A stretch of 64,000 nucleotides of DNA from Pseudomonadota bacterium (GTDB lineage: Bacteria > Pseudomonadota > Alphaproteobacteria > Dongiales > Dongiaceae), in contig JACPDN010000006.1 in assembly GCA_016183985.1 (NCBI GenBank), positions 186,001 through 250,000 on the forward strand. Direction: 5' to 3'. The translations under genes and the position numbers were made by a program. This document shows, in pieces, positions 10,149 through 18,422 of the stretch. Every line of letters begins with the position of its first letter. Within the stretch, counting starts at the first letter, position 1. The notes under the pieces are model-generated. The model saw only the letters and a program-made list of their open reading frames with translations. It was not told the origin of the DNA and ran no database searches.

Positions 10149-10937
10149 ATGCTGCACGCCTATGATTTTGTTGCCGGAACGACCCCCCTTCTCATCTCTA
10201 TGCCGCATGTCGGTACGGAGCTATTGCCTGAGGTCGAAGCCGGCTTGGCGCAACCAGCCAAAGGCCTTTGCGACACCGATTGGCATCTTCCCATGCTCTA
10301 CGATTTCGCCCGCGGTATCGGTGCAACGCTGGTCATTGCCCGCTGGTCACGTTTCAACATCGATCTCAATCGTCCATCTGACGACAAGCCGCTCTACGCG
10401 ACGGCGACCACGGGGCTTTATCCGGATGTATTGTTCGATGGCCAGCCGCTATTCGCACCCGGCAAGGCACCTGGCCCCGATATCCGCAACCGGGCATTGA
10501 CCGAGATCTGGGAGCCCTATCACAACCGCCTCGGCACAGAACTTGAGCGCATCAAGGCCGAGCATGGTCATGCCGTACTCTTCGACGCCCATTCCATCAA
10601 AGGGTTCGTACCGCGCCTGTTCGACGGACAACTGCCGGATTTCAATATCGGCACCAATGAAGGCAAGAGCTGTGCTGCCGACCTCTCGGCACGCCTTGCC
10701 GAGATCTGCCACACACCAGGATACGCCTATGTCGTCAACGGGCGCTTCAAGGGCGGCCATATCACGCGCCACTATGGCAATCCGCACGGGCGTATTCATG
10801 CCGTCCAACTCGAACTCGCCCAGCACACCTATATGCGCGAAGAGCCGCCATTTGACTATCAGCCAAGTCAGGCCGCCCGCGTCCAAGCCGTTCTTGCCCG
10901 CTTCGTCGAGGCATTGGCGACCTGGCGTCCCGAGTGA
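10149..10937 (+). CDS. hutG: N-formylglutamate deformylase
   Basis: The 262-residue enzyme belongs to the N-formylglutamate amidohydrolase family and releases formate and glutamate, the last step of the five-step hut pathway. Family motifs include LISMPHVGTELLP, the early zinc-ligand region DTDWHLPMLYDF, SRFNIDLNRP and VLFDAHSIKG. It starts at 10149, two bases after hutD, although an open frame extends further upstream in the hutD region. Its presence with HutF indicates the route through formylglutamate rather than direct formamide release. Confidence 0.95.
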   Translation: MLHAYDFVAGTTPLLISMPHVGTELLPEVEAGLAQPAKGLCDTDWHLPMLYDFARGIGATLVIARWSRFNIDLNRPSDDKPLYATATTGLYPDVLFDGQPLFAPGKAPGPDIRNRALTEIWEPYHNRLGTELERIKAEHGHAVLFDAHSIKGFVPRLFDGQLPDFNIGTNEGKSCAADLSARLAEICHTPGYAYVVNGRFKGGHITRHYGNPHGRIHAVQLELAQHTYMREEPPFDYQPSQAARVQAVLARFVEALATWRPE

Positions 10938-10977
10938 CCCCTTGCCGAAAGCTCCATCCGCCGCGTAAATAGGCGGC

Positions 10978-11397
10978 ATGCGGAAGCGCGCGCGCCCTCT
11001 CCAACCCAACCGGAAGCATTTGTGGCCGGTTCTGATGTTGGCCTATGCCCTGCTGATCCAGTCCATCCTGGGTCCGGCGGTGGCAGGTGCGCATGCCTTT
11101 GCCATGGCGCAGCACGAGGCTCTGGGTCTCACAGCACTTTGCGCCGATGGCAGCGTTACATCAAATGAACCAGCGCATGAGAGGCAGGCACCGGAAGGCG
11201 ACTGCTTCTCCTGTAAGATCGCCTGCACCGCCAGCTTCGGCGTCGCAGCCTTGCCGGTGCCGGAAACGGCCGCCACTTATGTCGCCACTGATTTTGCTCA
11301 GCTTCATTTGCTACCTCCCGCCGACGATGAGTGGCCGTCGCCAGTCCGCTACAAATCCGATCTCGCCTCACGGGCACCTCCCGCCTCCCTGATCTAA
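10978..11397 (+). CDS. DUF2946-like cysteine-containing membrane or secreted protein
   Basis: The 139-residue protein has an N-terminal hydrophobic stretch (residues about 16-40) after a basic leader, then a conserved-looking cysteine cluster C-x2-C-x3-C (GDCFSCKIACTA, Cys 76, 79, 83) plus Cys55 and several His and Met residues. The arrangement is like DUF2946 proteins, which often sit beside TonB receptors or PepSY reductases in copper- or iron-related loci. Function is unknown. A PepSY membrane protein follows 68 bases downstream, so metal handling is a plausible but unproven role. It begins 40 bases after hutG and has no strong ribosome-binding site. Confidence 0.6.
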   Translation: MRKRARPLQPNRKHLWPVLMLAYALLIQSILGPAVAGAHAFAMAQHEALGLTALCADGSVTSNEPAHERQAPEGDCFSCKIACTASFGVAALPVPETAATYVATDFAQLHLLPPADDEWPSPVRYKSDLASRAPPASLI

Positions 11398-11465
11398 GAC
11401 CAAATTCAATCGATCAGATGTAACTGCCGGTGCGGATGTGCCGGCCGCTTCAAGAGGCTATCCAA

Positions 11466-12833
11466 ATGACTCTTCCGCTCACGACGGAGGCGCACAACGG
11501 CGCTGCCGCGTCGTCGCCGCTCTATCGCGCAGTATGGCGATGGCATTTCTATGCCGGGCTGCTGGTCCTGCCCTTCATGATGTTGCTTGCCGTTACCGGT
11601 GGCATCTACCTTCTGAAGGACGAACTCAATGCCGTTTTCTATAAGGACTACCTGACTGTCACAGCGGAGACGCGCACGACTCTGCCGGCATCCGAACTCG
11701 TGGCACGCGCTACAGCCTTTCTCCCTGGCACGGCCACAGCCTATTTTCCACCGGCCAGCAAGACCGAGAGCGCCAAGGTAGCCATCAGGACCGACGCTGG
11801 AAAACAGCGCGTCTATCTCAATCCCTATAGCGGTGCAGTTATTGGGAAGCTCGACGATGGCGGTGCCGCTCTGACACCTTTCATGCTGACGATCCGCAAG
11901 ATCCATAGCCTTGATTATTTCGGCTGGCTCGCCAATCGAGTCATCGAGATCGTCGCCGGCTGGGCCATAATCCTGGTCGTGACAGGACTCTATCTGTGGT
12001 GGCCGCGCGGGCGTCGTCTGGGAAGATTCTGGATTCGCAAAGGGGCCAAGCGGCGCCCCTTCTGGCGCGATCTTCATGCCGTGACAGGTCTCTATGCCGG
12101 CGGCTTTATTTTCTTTCTGGCATTCACCGGCCTACCCTGGTCCGGCTTTTGGGGCGGCAAGGTCAACCTCTATGCCAACGAAGCAGGTCTTGGCTATCCG
12201 AAAGGCTATTGGGATGAGATCCCGACATCGACCGTGCCAATGAAGGACGCGATGACCCAGATCAACTGGACCATGGAAACTGCCCCCATGCCGGAATCGA
12301 CACCCACTGGCGGGCGGGCCGTCAGCCTCGATCAAGCCGTTGCTATGTTCGACAAGCTCGACATTCACAAAGGCTATGCGATCGATCTGCCGCAATCGCC
12401 CGAGGGTGTTTTTACAGCCTCCGTCTATCCCGACGACATCACTGCCGAGCGCATCGTTCACCTCGATCAATACAGCGGGAAAATTCTGTTCGACGCGGGA
12501 TATAGCCAGTTGGGGATCGCTGGTAAGGCGATCGAAATGGGTGTCAGTATCCATATGGGCCAACAATTCGGGCGCGTAAATCAGTTAGCCCTGCTTAGCG
12601 TCTGTTTCGCCATCGTCGTCCTGTCGATTGCCGGCGTCATCATGTGGTGGCAGCGGCGCCCGAAAAGGAGCCTCGGCGCACCACGCTATCCCAGCGACTA
12701 TCGTGTTGCCCGCGGGGCGATCGCCATCCTGCTGGCAATGGGCCTGATCTTTCCGCTGACTGGGCTCACCATTCTCCTCGCCTTTGTCGTCGATTTCCTA
12801 TGGCCCCGCGGCACGCATCCGCAGATTGCCTGA
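11466..12833 (+). CDS. PepSY-associated transmembrane protein (PiuB-like)
   Basis: The 455-residue inner-membrane protein has the PepSY_TM architecture. TM1 follows RAVWRWHFYAGLLVLP, a periplasmic PepSY-like domain spans about residues 50-140, TM2 follows KIHSLDYFGWLANR, TM3 follows FWRDLHAVTGLYAGG, a second periplasmic domain follows, and there are C-terminal TMs around residues 375-450. Histidines at the membrane faces fit heme ligation, as proposed for family members acting as ferric or cupric reductases; this is family knowledge, not shown here. AAGAGG lies upstream of the ATG. It is probably cotranscribed with the DUF2946-like gene. Confidence 0.85.
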   Translation: MTLPLTTEAHNGAAASSPLYRAVWRWHFYAGLLVLPFMMLLAVTGGIYLLKDELNAVFYKDYLTVTAETRTTLPASELVARATAFLPGTATAYFPPASKTESAKVAIRTDAGKQRVYLNPYSGAVIGKLDDGGAALTPFMLTIRKIHSLDYFGWLANRVIEIVAGWAIILVVTGLYLWWPRGRRLGRFWIRKGAKRRPFWRDLHAVTGLYAGGFIFFLAFTGLPWSGFWGGKVNLYANEAGLGYPKGYWDEIPTSTVPMKDAMTQINWTMETAPMPESTPTGGRAVSLDQAVAMFDKLDIHKGYAIDLPQSPEGVFTASVYPDDITAERIVHLDQYSGKILFDAGYSQLGIAGKAIEMGVSIHMGQQFGRVNQLALLSVCFAIVVLSIAGVIMWWQRRPKRSLGAPRYPSDYRVARGAIAILLAMGLIFPLTGLTILLAFVVDFLWPRGTHPQIA

Positions 12834-12844
12834 TATCGCAAGGG

Positions 12845-12877
12845 CCGCGCCGGTTTTCGTGACAAAAGCCGGCGCGG
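12845..12877 (+). terminator. Terminator-like hairpin after PepSY gene
   Basis: CCGCGCCGG+TTTT pairs with AAAA+CCGGCGCGG around a 6-base loop, with one bulged G. The following sequence (TTGACG) is not a proper U-run, so termination may be partial. Confidence 0.5.
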
Positions 12878-12947
12878 TTGACGCCTGCCTTGCTTTTCGG
12901 CGTCTTTATGGAAGACTTGGGTGGCTGGGCCGCATTGAGGGTGGCAA

Positions 12948-13394
12948 ATGAATCCGATCCTGCGCCAGATTGCCGACTTCATGTCCAAACGACAAAGCAG
13001 CGCCGCGATCGATCCGATCGAAATCCGGCCGTCTCTGCTGCCCTATCTCTATATTCTGGAAGTTGAGACTGATGCGACGGGCCGTCGGCGTTTGCGTGTG
13101 CGCCTCACCGGCACGGCCATCGACCGCACGTTCGGTCGCTCATTGCGTGGAGCCCATCTTGACGACTTTCTGCACGGTCCGCGCAGCAGCGATGTCTTGA
13201 ACGGCTTCCTTGCTTGTGCCGAGCATCACACGCCCATCTGGATGCGCCAGGTCGTTGAACTCCATGACAAGCCACCGCGCTATGTCGAAGGCATCGCGTA
13301 CTTCATGGAGCCCAATCTCATCTATGGTGGACTCATGCTGGGCGAGGTTCCCGGCGAGGATGTCGGCCCAAGCTTTGAATCGCTAGCTATCTGA
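12948..13394 (+). CDS. PAS-domain protein (PAS_5-like)
   Basis: The 148-residue cytosolic protein looks like the stand-alone PAS_5 family common in Rhodospirillales. Its PAS core includes PSLLPYLYILEVE, RLRVRLTGTAIDRTFGRSL and a C-terminal IYGGLMLGEV strand. It has no output domain and no signal peptide. Ligand and partner are unknown. A GAGGG precedes the ATG by seven bases. It converges on the methyltransferase pair. Confidence 0.7.
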   Translation: MNPILRQIADFMSKRQSSAAIDPIEIRPSLLPYLYILEVETDATGRRRLRVRLTGTAIDRTFGRSLRGAHLDDFLHGPRSSDVLNGFLACAEHHTPIWMRQVVELHDKPPRYVEGIAYFMEPNLIYGGLMLGEVPGEDVGPSFESLAI

Positions 13395-13459
13395 GCATCA
13401 GATCGCGGCCGGCGCCAACGGGGCAACATCGCGATTCTGGCGACAAGGCCGGCCGTTGG

Positions 13460-14290
13460 TTAGATGGCACGCGAGATAGTTACATCCTGATAGAAATTGT
13501 GCCCACCGGATCGACCACACCAGGTGCCATAGCGAAACGGCTCGAGTTCCATCTTCGAGTCGGCCCACATGTCCTTGATCTGCTCGGGGTCATAGGCTGC
13601 AATGAATTCGGGATTGCCATCCTTGGCCGCATAGAAGCCGTCGCCCTTGAAGCGAAAGTTTCGTGACGTCAGCTTGACGCCCGTCTCTTTTTGTTTCTGG
13701 TACTGGGCCTTGGCAAAGTCGTCGTTGATAAAAACCGACGCAAATAGCCGTCCATCTGGTTTCAGCACATCATGAATCAGTTTCAGATAATGCCGAACAT
13801 GATCTGGGTGGAGGTGCGTGAAGAGGCTGACCAGAATGACAACATCGAATTTCTGCTCGCCGAGAAAGCCGAAATCGACCTGTTCCGTCTGCTTGCGCCC
13901 CTTCGGATTGTACGCTGAGCTATGAACGTCTAGGTGATGGAACTTATAATTCGGATGGCGCGGCGCGTATTCTCTCTGCATCCAGTTGATGGCGCGCTCG
14001 ACGATATCGATGCCAACATATTGTGCATCCGGCCCCAGCACCTTGGTCAGGCCATAGGCTACACGGCCGATACCACAGCCTAGATCCAGCACTGCAGCAT
14101 TGGGCTTCAACCCGACATATCGGTCGACCAGCTCGACGATTTCGTCAGCCGCCTCGAATGTCGCACTGTTGTGGCTGAGCCAGCGCGGCGGCACCAGCGG
14201 TTGCCGGCGTCCCAACACCAGATCGACGGCATCAAGCGCAAAGCGCCCAGCACGGCGGTTGAATCTGCGGAGGTCTCTCTTCAGGCTCAT
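13460..14290 (-). CDS. Class I SAM-dependent methyltransferase (copy A of tandem pair)
   Basis: The 276-residue protein has a Rossmann methyltransferase fold. Motif I is VLDLGCGIGRVAYGL (about residues 68-82), motif II is YVGIDIVERAINWM, followed by FDVVILVSLFTHLHPDHV and the post-motif helix LIHDVLKPDGRLFAS. It shares well over half its residues with the next gene upstream over the full length, so the two are a tandem duplication. The C-terminus (EPFRYGTWCGRSGGHNFYQD) is shared too. Substrate is unknown; such genes often act in polysaccharide or glycolipid methylation. GAGAAGGG precedes the ATG. Confidence 0.85.
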   Translation of the reverse strand: MSLKRDLRRFNRRAGRFALDAVDLVLGRRQPLVPPRWLSHNSATFEAADEIVELVDRYVGLKPNAAVLDLGCGIGRVAYGLTKVLGPDAQYVGIDIVERAINWMQREYAPRHPNYKFHHLDVHSSAYNPKGRKQTEQVDFGFLGEQKFDVVILVSLFTHLHPDHVRHYLKLIHDVLKPDGRLFASVFINDDFAKAQYQKQKETGVKLTSRNFRFKGDGFYAAKDGNPEFIAAYDPEQIKDMWADSKMELEPFRYGTWCGRSGGHNFYQDVTISRAI

Positions 14291-14356
14291 GACCCTTCTC
14301 TCATACCTAATTATGCTCAGATCAAAATTTGCTGGGATGAGGGGCTCGGAGTAAAA

Positions 14357-15187
14357 TTAGACAGGACGCGAGATGATGACATCCTGATAGAAGTCGTGCG
14401 CTCCGGGACGACCGCACCACGACCCATAACGGAATGGTTCTTCCAGCTTCATACCGGCGCCCGACCACATGCTCTCGATCTGCCCGGGATCAAAGGCCAC
14501 CGCGAGTTCCGGATTAGCGGAGCGTGGTGCGTAAAAGCCATCACCGACGTAGCGGAAGTTGCGCGAGGTGAGTTTTTGCTTGGTTTCAATTGCGAGCCTT
14601 TGCCGTTCCTTCGCGAAGTCATCATTGACGAACACGCTCGCAAACAGGCGCCCATCCGGTTTCAACACGCCTCGGATGAGTTCAAGATAGTGGCGCACAT
14701 GGGCCGGATAGAGATGCGTGAAAACGCTGATCAGGAAGACGATGTCGAACTTCTGATTACCCAGGAAATTGAAATCGATCTCGTCCGTTTTCAAGCGGCC
14801 TTGCGGGTTATACGCCGAACTGTGGACATCCAGGTGATAGAAGCTGAAATTGGGATGGGGCTTGTACGCGGCTTTCATCCAGTTGACCGCACGCTCGACG
14901 ATGTCGACGCCGACATATTTGCCCTCAGGCGACAATTCCTTAGTGAGGCTCGAGGCGATACGACCGATGCCACAGCCAAGATCAAGGATCGCGACATTGG
15001 GTGCGAGCCCGGCATAGTCCTTAAGCATCTGCACGGTCTCATCCGCACCATCGAAGGTGATCCCGTCATGGTTGAGCCAGCGCGGTGGAACAAGTGGCGG
15101 CCGGCGGCCGAGTAAGCTGTCCAGGGTATCGAGTACAAGAATTTCACCCTGAAACTTCAGCTTCCTGATCGTCTTCTTAAGTCCCAT
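14357..15187 (-). CDS. Class I SAM-dependent methyltransferase (copy B of tandem pair)
   Basis: This paralogue of the adjacent methyltransferase has exactly the same length, 276 residues, with the chosen start at 15187 (MGLKKTIRKLK, preceded by GAGGAA at good spacing); an in-frame start eight codons earlier has no such site. Motif I is AILDLGCGIGRIASS, motif II YVGVDIVERAVNWM, and FDIVFLISVFTHLYPAHV matches copy A. It is transcribed first, with copy A 66 bases downstream. Divergence is spread along the protein, indicating an old duplication kept by selection rather than a recent one. Confidence 0.85.
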   Translation of the reverse strand: MGLKKTIRKLKFQGEILVLDTLDSLLGRRPPLVPPRWLNHDGITFDGADETVQMLKDYAGLAPNVAILDLGCGIGRIASSLTKELSPEGKYVGVDIVERAVNWMKAAYKPHPNFSFYHLDVHSSAYNPQGRLKTDEIDFNFLGNQKFDIVFLISVFTHLYPAHVRHYLELIRGVLKPDGRLFASVFVNDDFAKERQRLAIETKQKLTSRNFRYVGDGFYAPRSANPELAVAFDPGQIESMWSGAGMKLEEPFRYGSWCGRPGAHDFYQDVIISRPV

Positions 15188-15342
15188 TATTTCCTCAATT
15201 TTTGGCAGCAACCAAACGCCATCCTGCGTCCGGCGCCGGGCCCGTCAGCTGACGGTCGATATCATGTCCCGGATTCGCTCCAGTGAACAGCCAACTAGCC
15301 CCGTCACAGTGTCTTTAGACGAGATTCCCGGCCCTGCAAAGC

Positions 15343-16704
15343 TCAGATCGCCGCCTTTACAGCCTCGGCAAAAGCACGGCCGGCCTCGATCTCATCGCCA
15401 TGGCGGCCGTCTTGAACGACCCAATCGCCGCCAACCATGACGTCCTTCACCATACGGTTGAGCCCAGCGAAGAGCCAGCGGCCGAGGATATCGTCACCTT
15501 TGACATAGGCGAGCAGCGGGTGGTTGCCATCGAGAACCACCAGATCGGCACGGTTGCCAACGGCGATCGCGCCCATCTTCTGCCCCAGCGCCTGAGCACC
15601 GCCCGCCGCATTGGCGCGGTAGAGGAAGCCTGCCACATGCTTGTTGGCATCATATAGGCGGTTACGTCGCTCATGCTTGAGGCGTTGGCCATATTCCAGC
15701 CAGCGCAACTCCTCGACGACACTCAGTGAGACGTGGCTGTCAGAGCCGATTCCGAGACGCCCGCCGGCATTGACGAAGTCGATCGCCGGAAACAAACCAT
15801 CGCCGAGGTTGGCTTCAGTCGTCGGACACAGACCGGCCACCGCATGGCTCCTCGCCATAGCAGCCACTTCATCGGCTTCGGCATGGGTCGCATGGATCAG
15901 GCACCAACGGTCGTCCACTGCCACATTGTCGTAAAGCCATTGGATCGGCCGCCGCCCGCTCCAGGCAAGGCAGTCATCCACTTCCCTTTGCTGCTCGGCG
16001 ATATGGACATGAACCGGCCGGTCGTCCCGTGTGCTGCCCATCACCGCCAGGATTTCGTCGCGCGTGACGGCACGCAGGGAATGGAAACAGAAGCCCAGCC
16101 GGCGGCCAGGACCGGCACAATCTTTCGCGAGGGTCTCCTGCAGCTTGAGATAGCTGTCGACTGAATTGATGAAGCGCTTCTGCCCATCGGTCGGCACCTT
16201 GCCGCCAAAGCCGCCATGGGCATAGAGGACGGGCAGCAGGGTGATGCCGATCCCCGCCCGCTCCGCCGCCCGCAGGACGCGCCGCGACATCTCCGCCGCG
16301 TCCGCATAAGGCCGTCCATCGAGATCGTGGTGAAGGTAATGGAATTCCGCAACCGCCGTGTAGCCGCCCTTCAGCATGTCGATATAGAGATAGCGCGCGA
16401 TGTCCTCGACCTGATCCGGCGTCAACCTGCCAACGAGGCGGTACATCAGGTCGCGCCACGTCCAGAAGCTGTCTTCCGGATTGAGCGCCACTTCAGCCAA
16501 CCCCGCCATCGCCCGCTGGAAAGCATGCGAATGCAGGTTCGGCATGCCCGGCAAAACCGGGCCTTGGCATTGCATCGCGTCTGCGGGTGGGTTAGCACCG
16601 GTTTCGACCCGGATCACGTTGCCGGCCCGGTCGAATTCGATCACGACCTGCTCTGCCCAGCCGTCCGGCAGCAAAGCAATGGGGGCGAAGACGGTTCTCG
16701 GCAT
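15343..16704 (-). CDS. hutF: Formimidoylglutamate deiminase
   Basis: The 453-residue amidohydrolase converts N-formimino-L-glutamate to N-formyl-L-glutamate and ammonia, feeding HutG. Motifs are HSHAFQRAMAGL with metal-ligand His 58 and 60, the mid-chain HVHIAEQQREVDDCLAW, WCLIHATHAE and the late IGSDSHVSLSVVEELRW. The length agrees with HutF. It is divergent from hutC across a 91-base region that holds a HutC-type operator, so it is likely repressed by HutC. It is separated from hutU-I-D-G by about 4.4 kb of unrelated genes. Confidence 0.95.
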   Translation of the reverse strand: MPRTVFAPIALLPDGWAEQVVIEFDRAGNVIRVETGANPPADAMQCQGPVLPGMPNLHSHAFQRAMAGLAEVALNPEDSFWTWRDLMYRLVGRLTPDQVEDIARYLYIDMLKGGYTAVAEFHYLHHDLDGRPYADAAEMSRRVLRAAERAGIGITLLPVLYAHGGFGGKVPTDGQKRFINSVDSYLKLQETLAKDCAGPGRRLGFCFHSLRAVTRDEILAVMGSTRDDRPVHVHIAEQQREVDDCLAWSGRRPIQWLYDNVAVDDRWCLIHATHAEADEVAAMARSHAVAGLCPTTEANLGDGLFPAIDFVNAGGRLGIGSDSHVSLSVVEELRWLEYGQRLKHERRNRLYDANKHVAGFLYRANAAGGAQALGQKMGAIAVGNRADLVVLDGNHPLLAYVKGDDILGRWLFAGLNRMVKDVMVGGDWVVQDGRHGDEIEAGRAFAEAVKAAI

Positions 16705-16723
16705 AGGGCTTTCCCGGTGGCTG

Positions 16724-16741
16724 TCTATACAGGTATATATA
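16724..16741. promoter_or_regulatory. HutC-type operator between hutF and hutC
   Basis: TCTATACAGGTATATATA matches the hutU operator (6622-6639) at 15 of 18 positions. Its place in the divergent hutF/hutC gap suggests that HutC controls both hutF and itself. Confidence 0.75.
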
Positions 16742-16795
16742 TCTTGGATTTCGCGTTGGCTGTCGAGTCCGCGCCCTTACTTTGCTGGGAAGCGC

Positions 16796-17512
16796 ATGAA
16801 CCAGGAAATCGTTCCGCACTATCAGCGCGTCAAGCGCATGATCGCCGACCGGATCGCCGGCGGCACCTGGCACCCCGGTGACCGGATCTCCTCCGAAGCG
16901 GAACTGGTGAAAGAGCTGGGCGTCAGCCGCATGACCATCAACCGGGCCTTGCGCGAACTGACCATCGAAGGCGTTCTGACCCGCGTCCAGGGCGTCGGTA
17001 CCTTTGTGGCATCCGTAAAGCCACAGGCCGCCCTCTTCGAAGTTCGCAATATCGCCGAGGAAATTGCCGAGCGCGGCCATCAGCATCGGGCGGCCGTCAT
17101 CTCACTGAAAGCAGTGCCCGCGCCTGACGAGATAGCCGAAACCTTTGGCCTTAAAACCGGCGCCCGGGTCTTCCATTCCATCCTGCTGCACCGGGAGAAC
17201 GACTTGCCTGTCCAGATCGAGGATCGTTATGTCGATCCGCGTCACGCGGCGGACTATCTGGAACAGGATTTCACCCGCCAGACACCCTATGTCTATCTGA
17301 CAGCAATCGCCCCAATTTCGGAAGCCGAACACATCATCGAGGCGGTGCTGCCGAGCACCACCGAGCGCAAACTGCTGAAGATCGACGCGCATGAGCCTTG
17401 CCTGCAGCTCACCCGCCGGACCTGGTCGTCAGGCAAACCTGTGAGCCATGTGCGCCTGATCTACCCCGGTAGCCGATATCGCCTTTCGGGGCGCATCGCC
17501 CCGAAAGGCTGA
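16796..17512 (+). CDS. hutC: Histidine utilisation repressor, GntR/HutC family
   Basis: The 238-residue regulator has an N-terminal winged helix-turn-helix (residues about 5-70; SEAELVKELGVSRMTINRAL and GVLTRVQGVGTFV) and a C-terminal UTRA ligand domain (about 95-232; LLHRENDLPVQIEDRYVDP). HutC binds urocanate and leaves its operators when the inducer accumulates. The ATG at 16796 is preceded by GGGAAG; the frame is open upstream but that part has no family similarity. The position between the operators and beside hutF supports the assignment. Confidence 0.95.
   Translation: MNQEIVPHYQRVKRMIADRIAGGTWHPGDRISSEAELVKELGVSRMTINRALRELTIEGVLTRVQGVGTFVASVKPQAALFEVRNIAEEIAERGHQHRAAVISLKAVPAPDEIAETFGLKTGARVFHSILLHRENDLPVQIEDRYVDPRHAADYLEQDFTRQTPYVYLTAIAPISEAEHIIEAVLPSTTERKLLKIDAHEPCLQLTRRTWSSGKPVSHVRLIYPGSRYRLSGRIAPKG
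17481..17509. terminator. Strong bidirectional hairpin at hutC 3' end
   Basis: A 13-bp perfect inverted repeat (GCCTTTCGGGGCG / CGCCCCGAAAGGC) with a 3-base loop occupies the last ten codons of hutC and ends at its stop codon. The converging methyltransferase gene stops immediately after. No U-run follows on either strand, so it is a terminator candidate only by stem strength and position. Confidence 0.45.
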
Positions 17513-17513
17513 A

Positions 17514-18248
17514 TCAGGTCCGGATCACCAGCAAGGTCTGGCGGATGCCGTCAATCTCCGTCGCGGTCAGCGGATCGAAGCTGATCGTGGCATTGGGTGC
17601 GTGGCGGCGTGCAACGGTCTCCAGAAGCGACCGGGGGCTCGCCCAGGCAAGACCCGAAAGCTGGCGCCGCTCGGCCGTCTCGGGAAAATGAACGAGTGCA
17701 ATGCTGCCAGGCGACATCAGCGAAACAATGCTGCCGATATAGCTATCGAGCCGCGCCTCCGGCACTTTCGAGCAGACGTGCCAGGAACCGATCAGGCGCG
17801 GTTTGTCGGCACGCACCTTGGCCAGGGTTTCGGGGTTGATCACGCCTAGCTTGGGCGCCTTCTGTCTCAGCCAGGCAGGATCGAGCGCCTCGAGGCCCAG
17901 CTTATAAAACTCGTCGGTAATGTCGACGCCCCAGAACTTTCCCGGCTCGAGGAAGTCGATGACGGCACTGCCGAGACGCAGGGAACCGCAACCATAATCT
18001 ACCGCAGTATCATTAGGTTGCAGGCCGTATTTCTGAAGAAAGTCGAGCAACTCGCTTTGTGCGCGCACTGGGCGCGAGGCCGATCCGATGGCCGGGTGAC
18101 CGTCACCCTGGCGGATCTTCCTCATCACCGAATAGACGTAATAGTCCTCATAGGGCGCAAAAGGGTTCCGAAGGCGCCAGCCGAGATAGCGCTTGAATTT
18201 GCGCCACCATCGCTTCGCGGTGAATTCATAAGCCAAGTGCAACCCCAT
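17514..18248 (-). CDS. Class I SAM-dependent methyltransferase-like protein
   Basis: From the chosen start (MGLHLAYEFTAKRW) the protein is 244 residues. It has a basic N-terminus, a linker with YEDYYVYSVMRKI, then a Rossmann methyltransferase core with motif I DTAVDYGCGSLRLGSAVI and GKFWGVDITDEFYKLG. It is not closely similar to the tandem pair at 13.5-15.2 kb. The frame is open up to 18491, but that extension covers a CRP-type site and a hairpin pair on the other strand and reads like non-coding translation, so I reject it. No clear ribosome-binding site is seen. Substrate unknown. Confidence 0.7.
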   Translation of the reverse strand: MGLHLAYEFTAKRWWRKFKRYLGWRLRNPFAPYEDYYVYSVMRKIRQGDGHPAIGSASRPVRAQSELLDFLQKYGLQPNDTAVDYGCGSLRLGSAVIDFLEPGKFWGVDITDEFYKLGLEALDPAWLRQKAPKLGVINPETLAKVRADKPRLIGSWHVCSKVPEARLDSYIGSIVSLMSPGSIALVHFPETAERRQLSGLAWASPRSLLETVARRHAPNATISFDPLTATEIDGIRQTLLVIRT

Positions 18249-18372
18249 TAACTGAAACAGGGCCACCGCAGTGGCCCGACAGGGCGGCGAACCTAGCCAG
18301 ATTCCTGCCCGACGCCAAGCCGGGAATGCATATCTTCGCCCCCGTCCCTCGCAACAGCGCTCCACCGCGCCA

Positions 18373-18390
18373 CTGTGACCCCAGTCACAG
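18373..18390. promoter_or_regulatory. Consensus CRP-type binding site
   Basis: CTGTGA-CCCCAG-TCACAG contains perfect TGTGA and TCACA half-sites six bases apart, the CRP consensus. A weak -10 (TAGATT, 18411-18416) lies downstream on the plus strand. The predicted start near 18423-18424 puts the site centre at about -41.5, the class II activation position. A CRP-family gene with the TGTGA-reading residues is at 53436-54158. Confidence 0.7.
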
Positions 18391-18422
18391 ACGTGCGGCC
18401 GGATCGTGCTTAGATTTGAGGT

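Noticed and set aside
14171-15115. 314-codon plus-strand frame across the methyltransferase pair
   Set aside because: It spans the gap between two paralogous genes in antisense and has no independent similarity.
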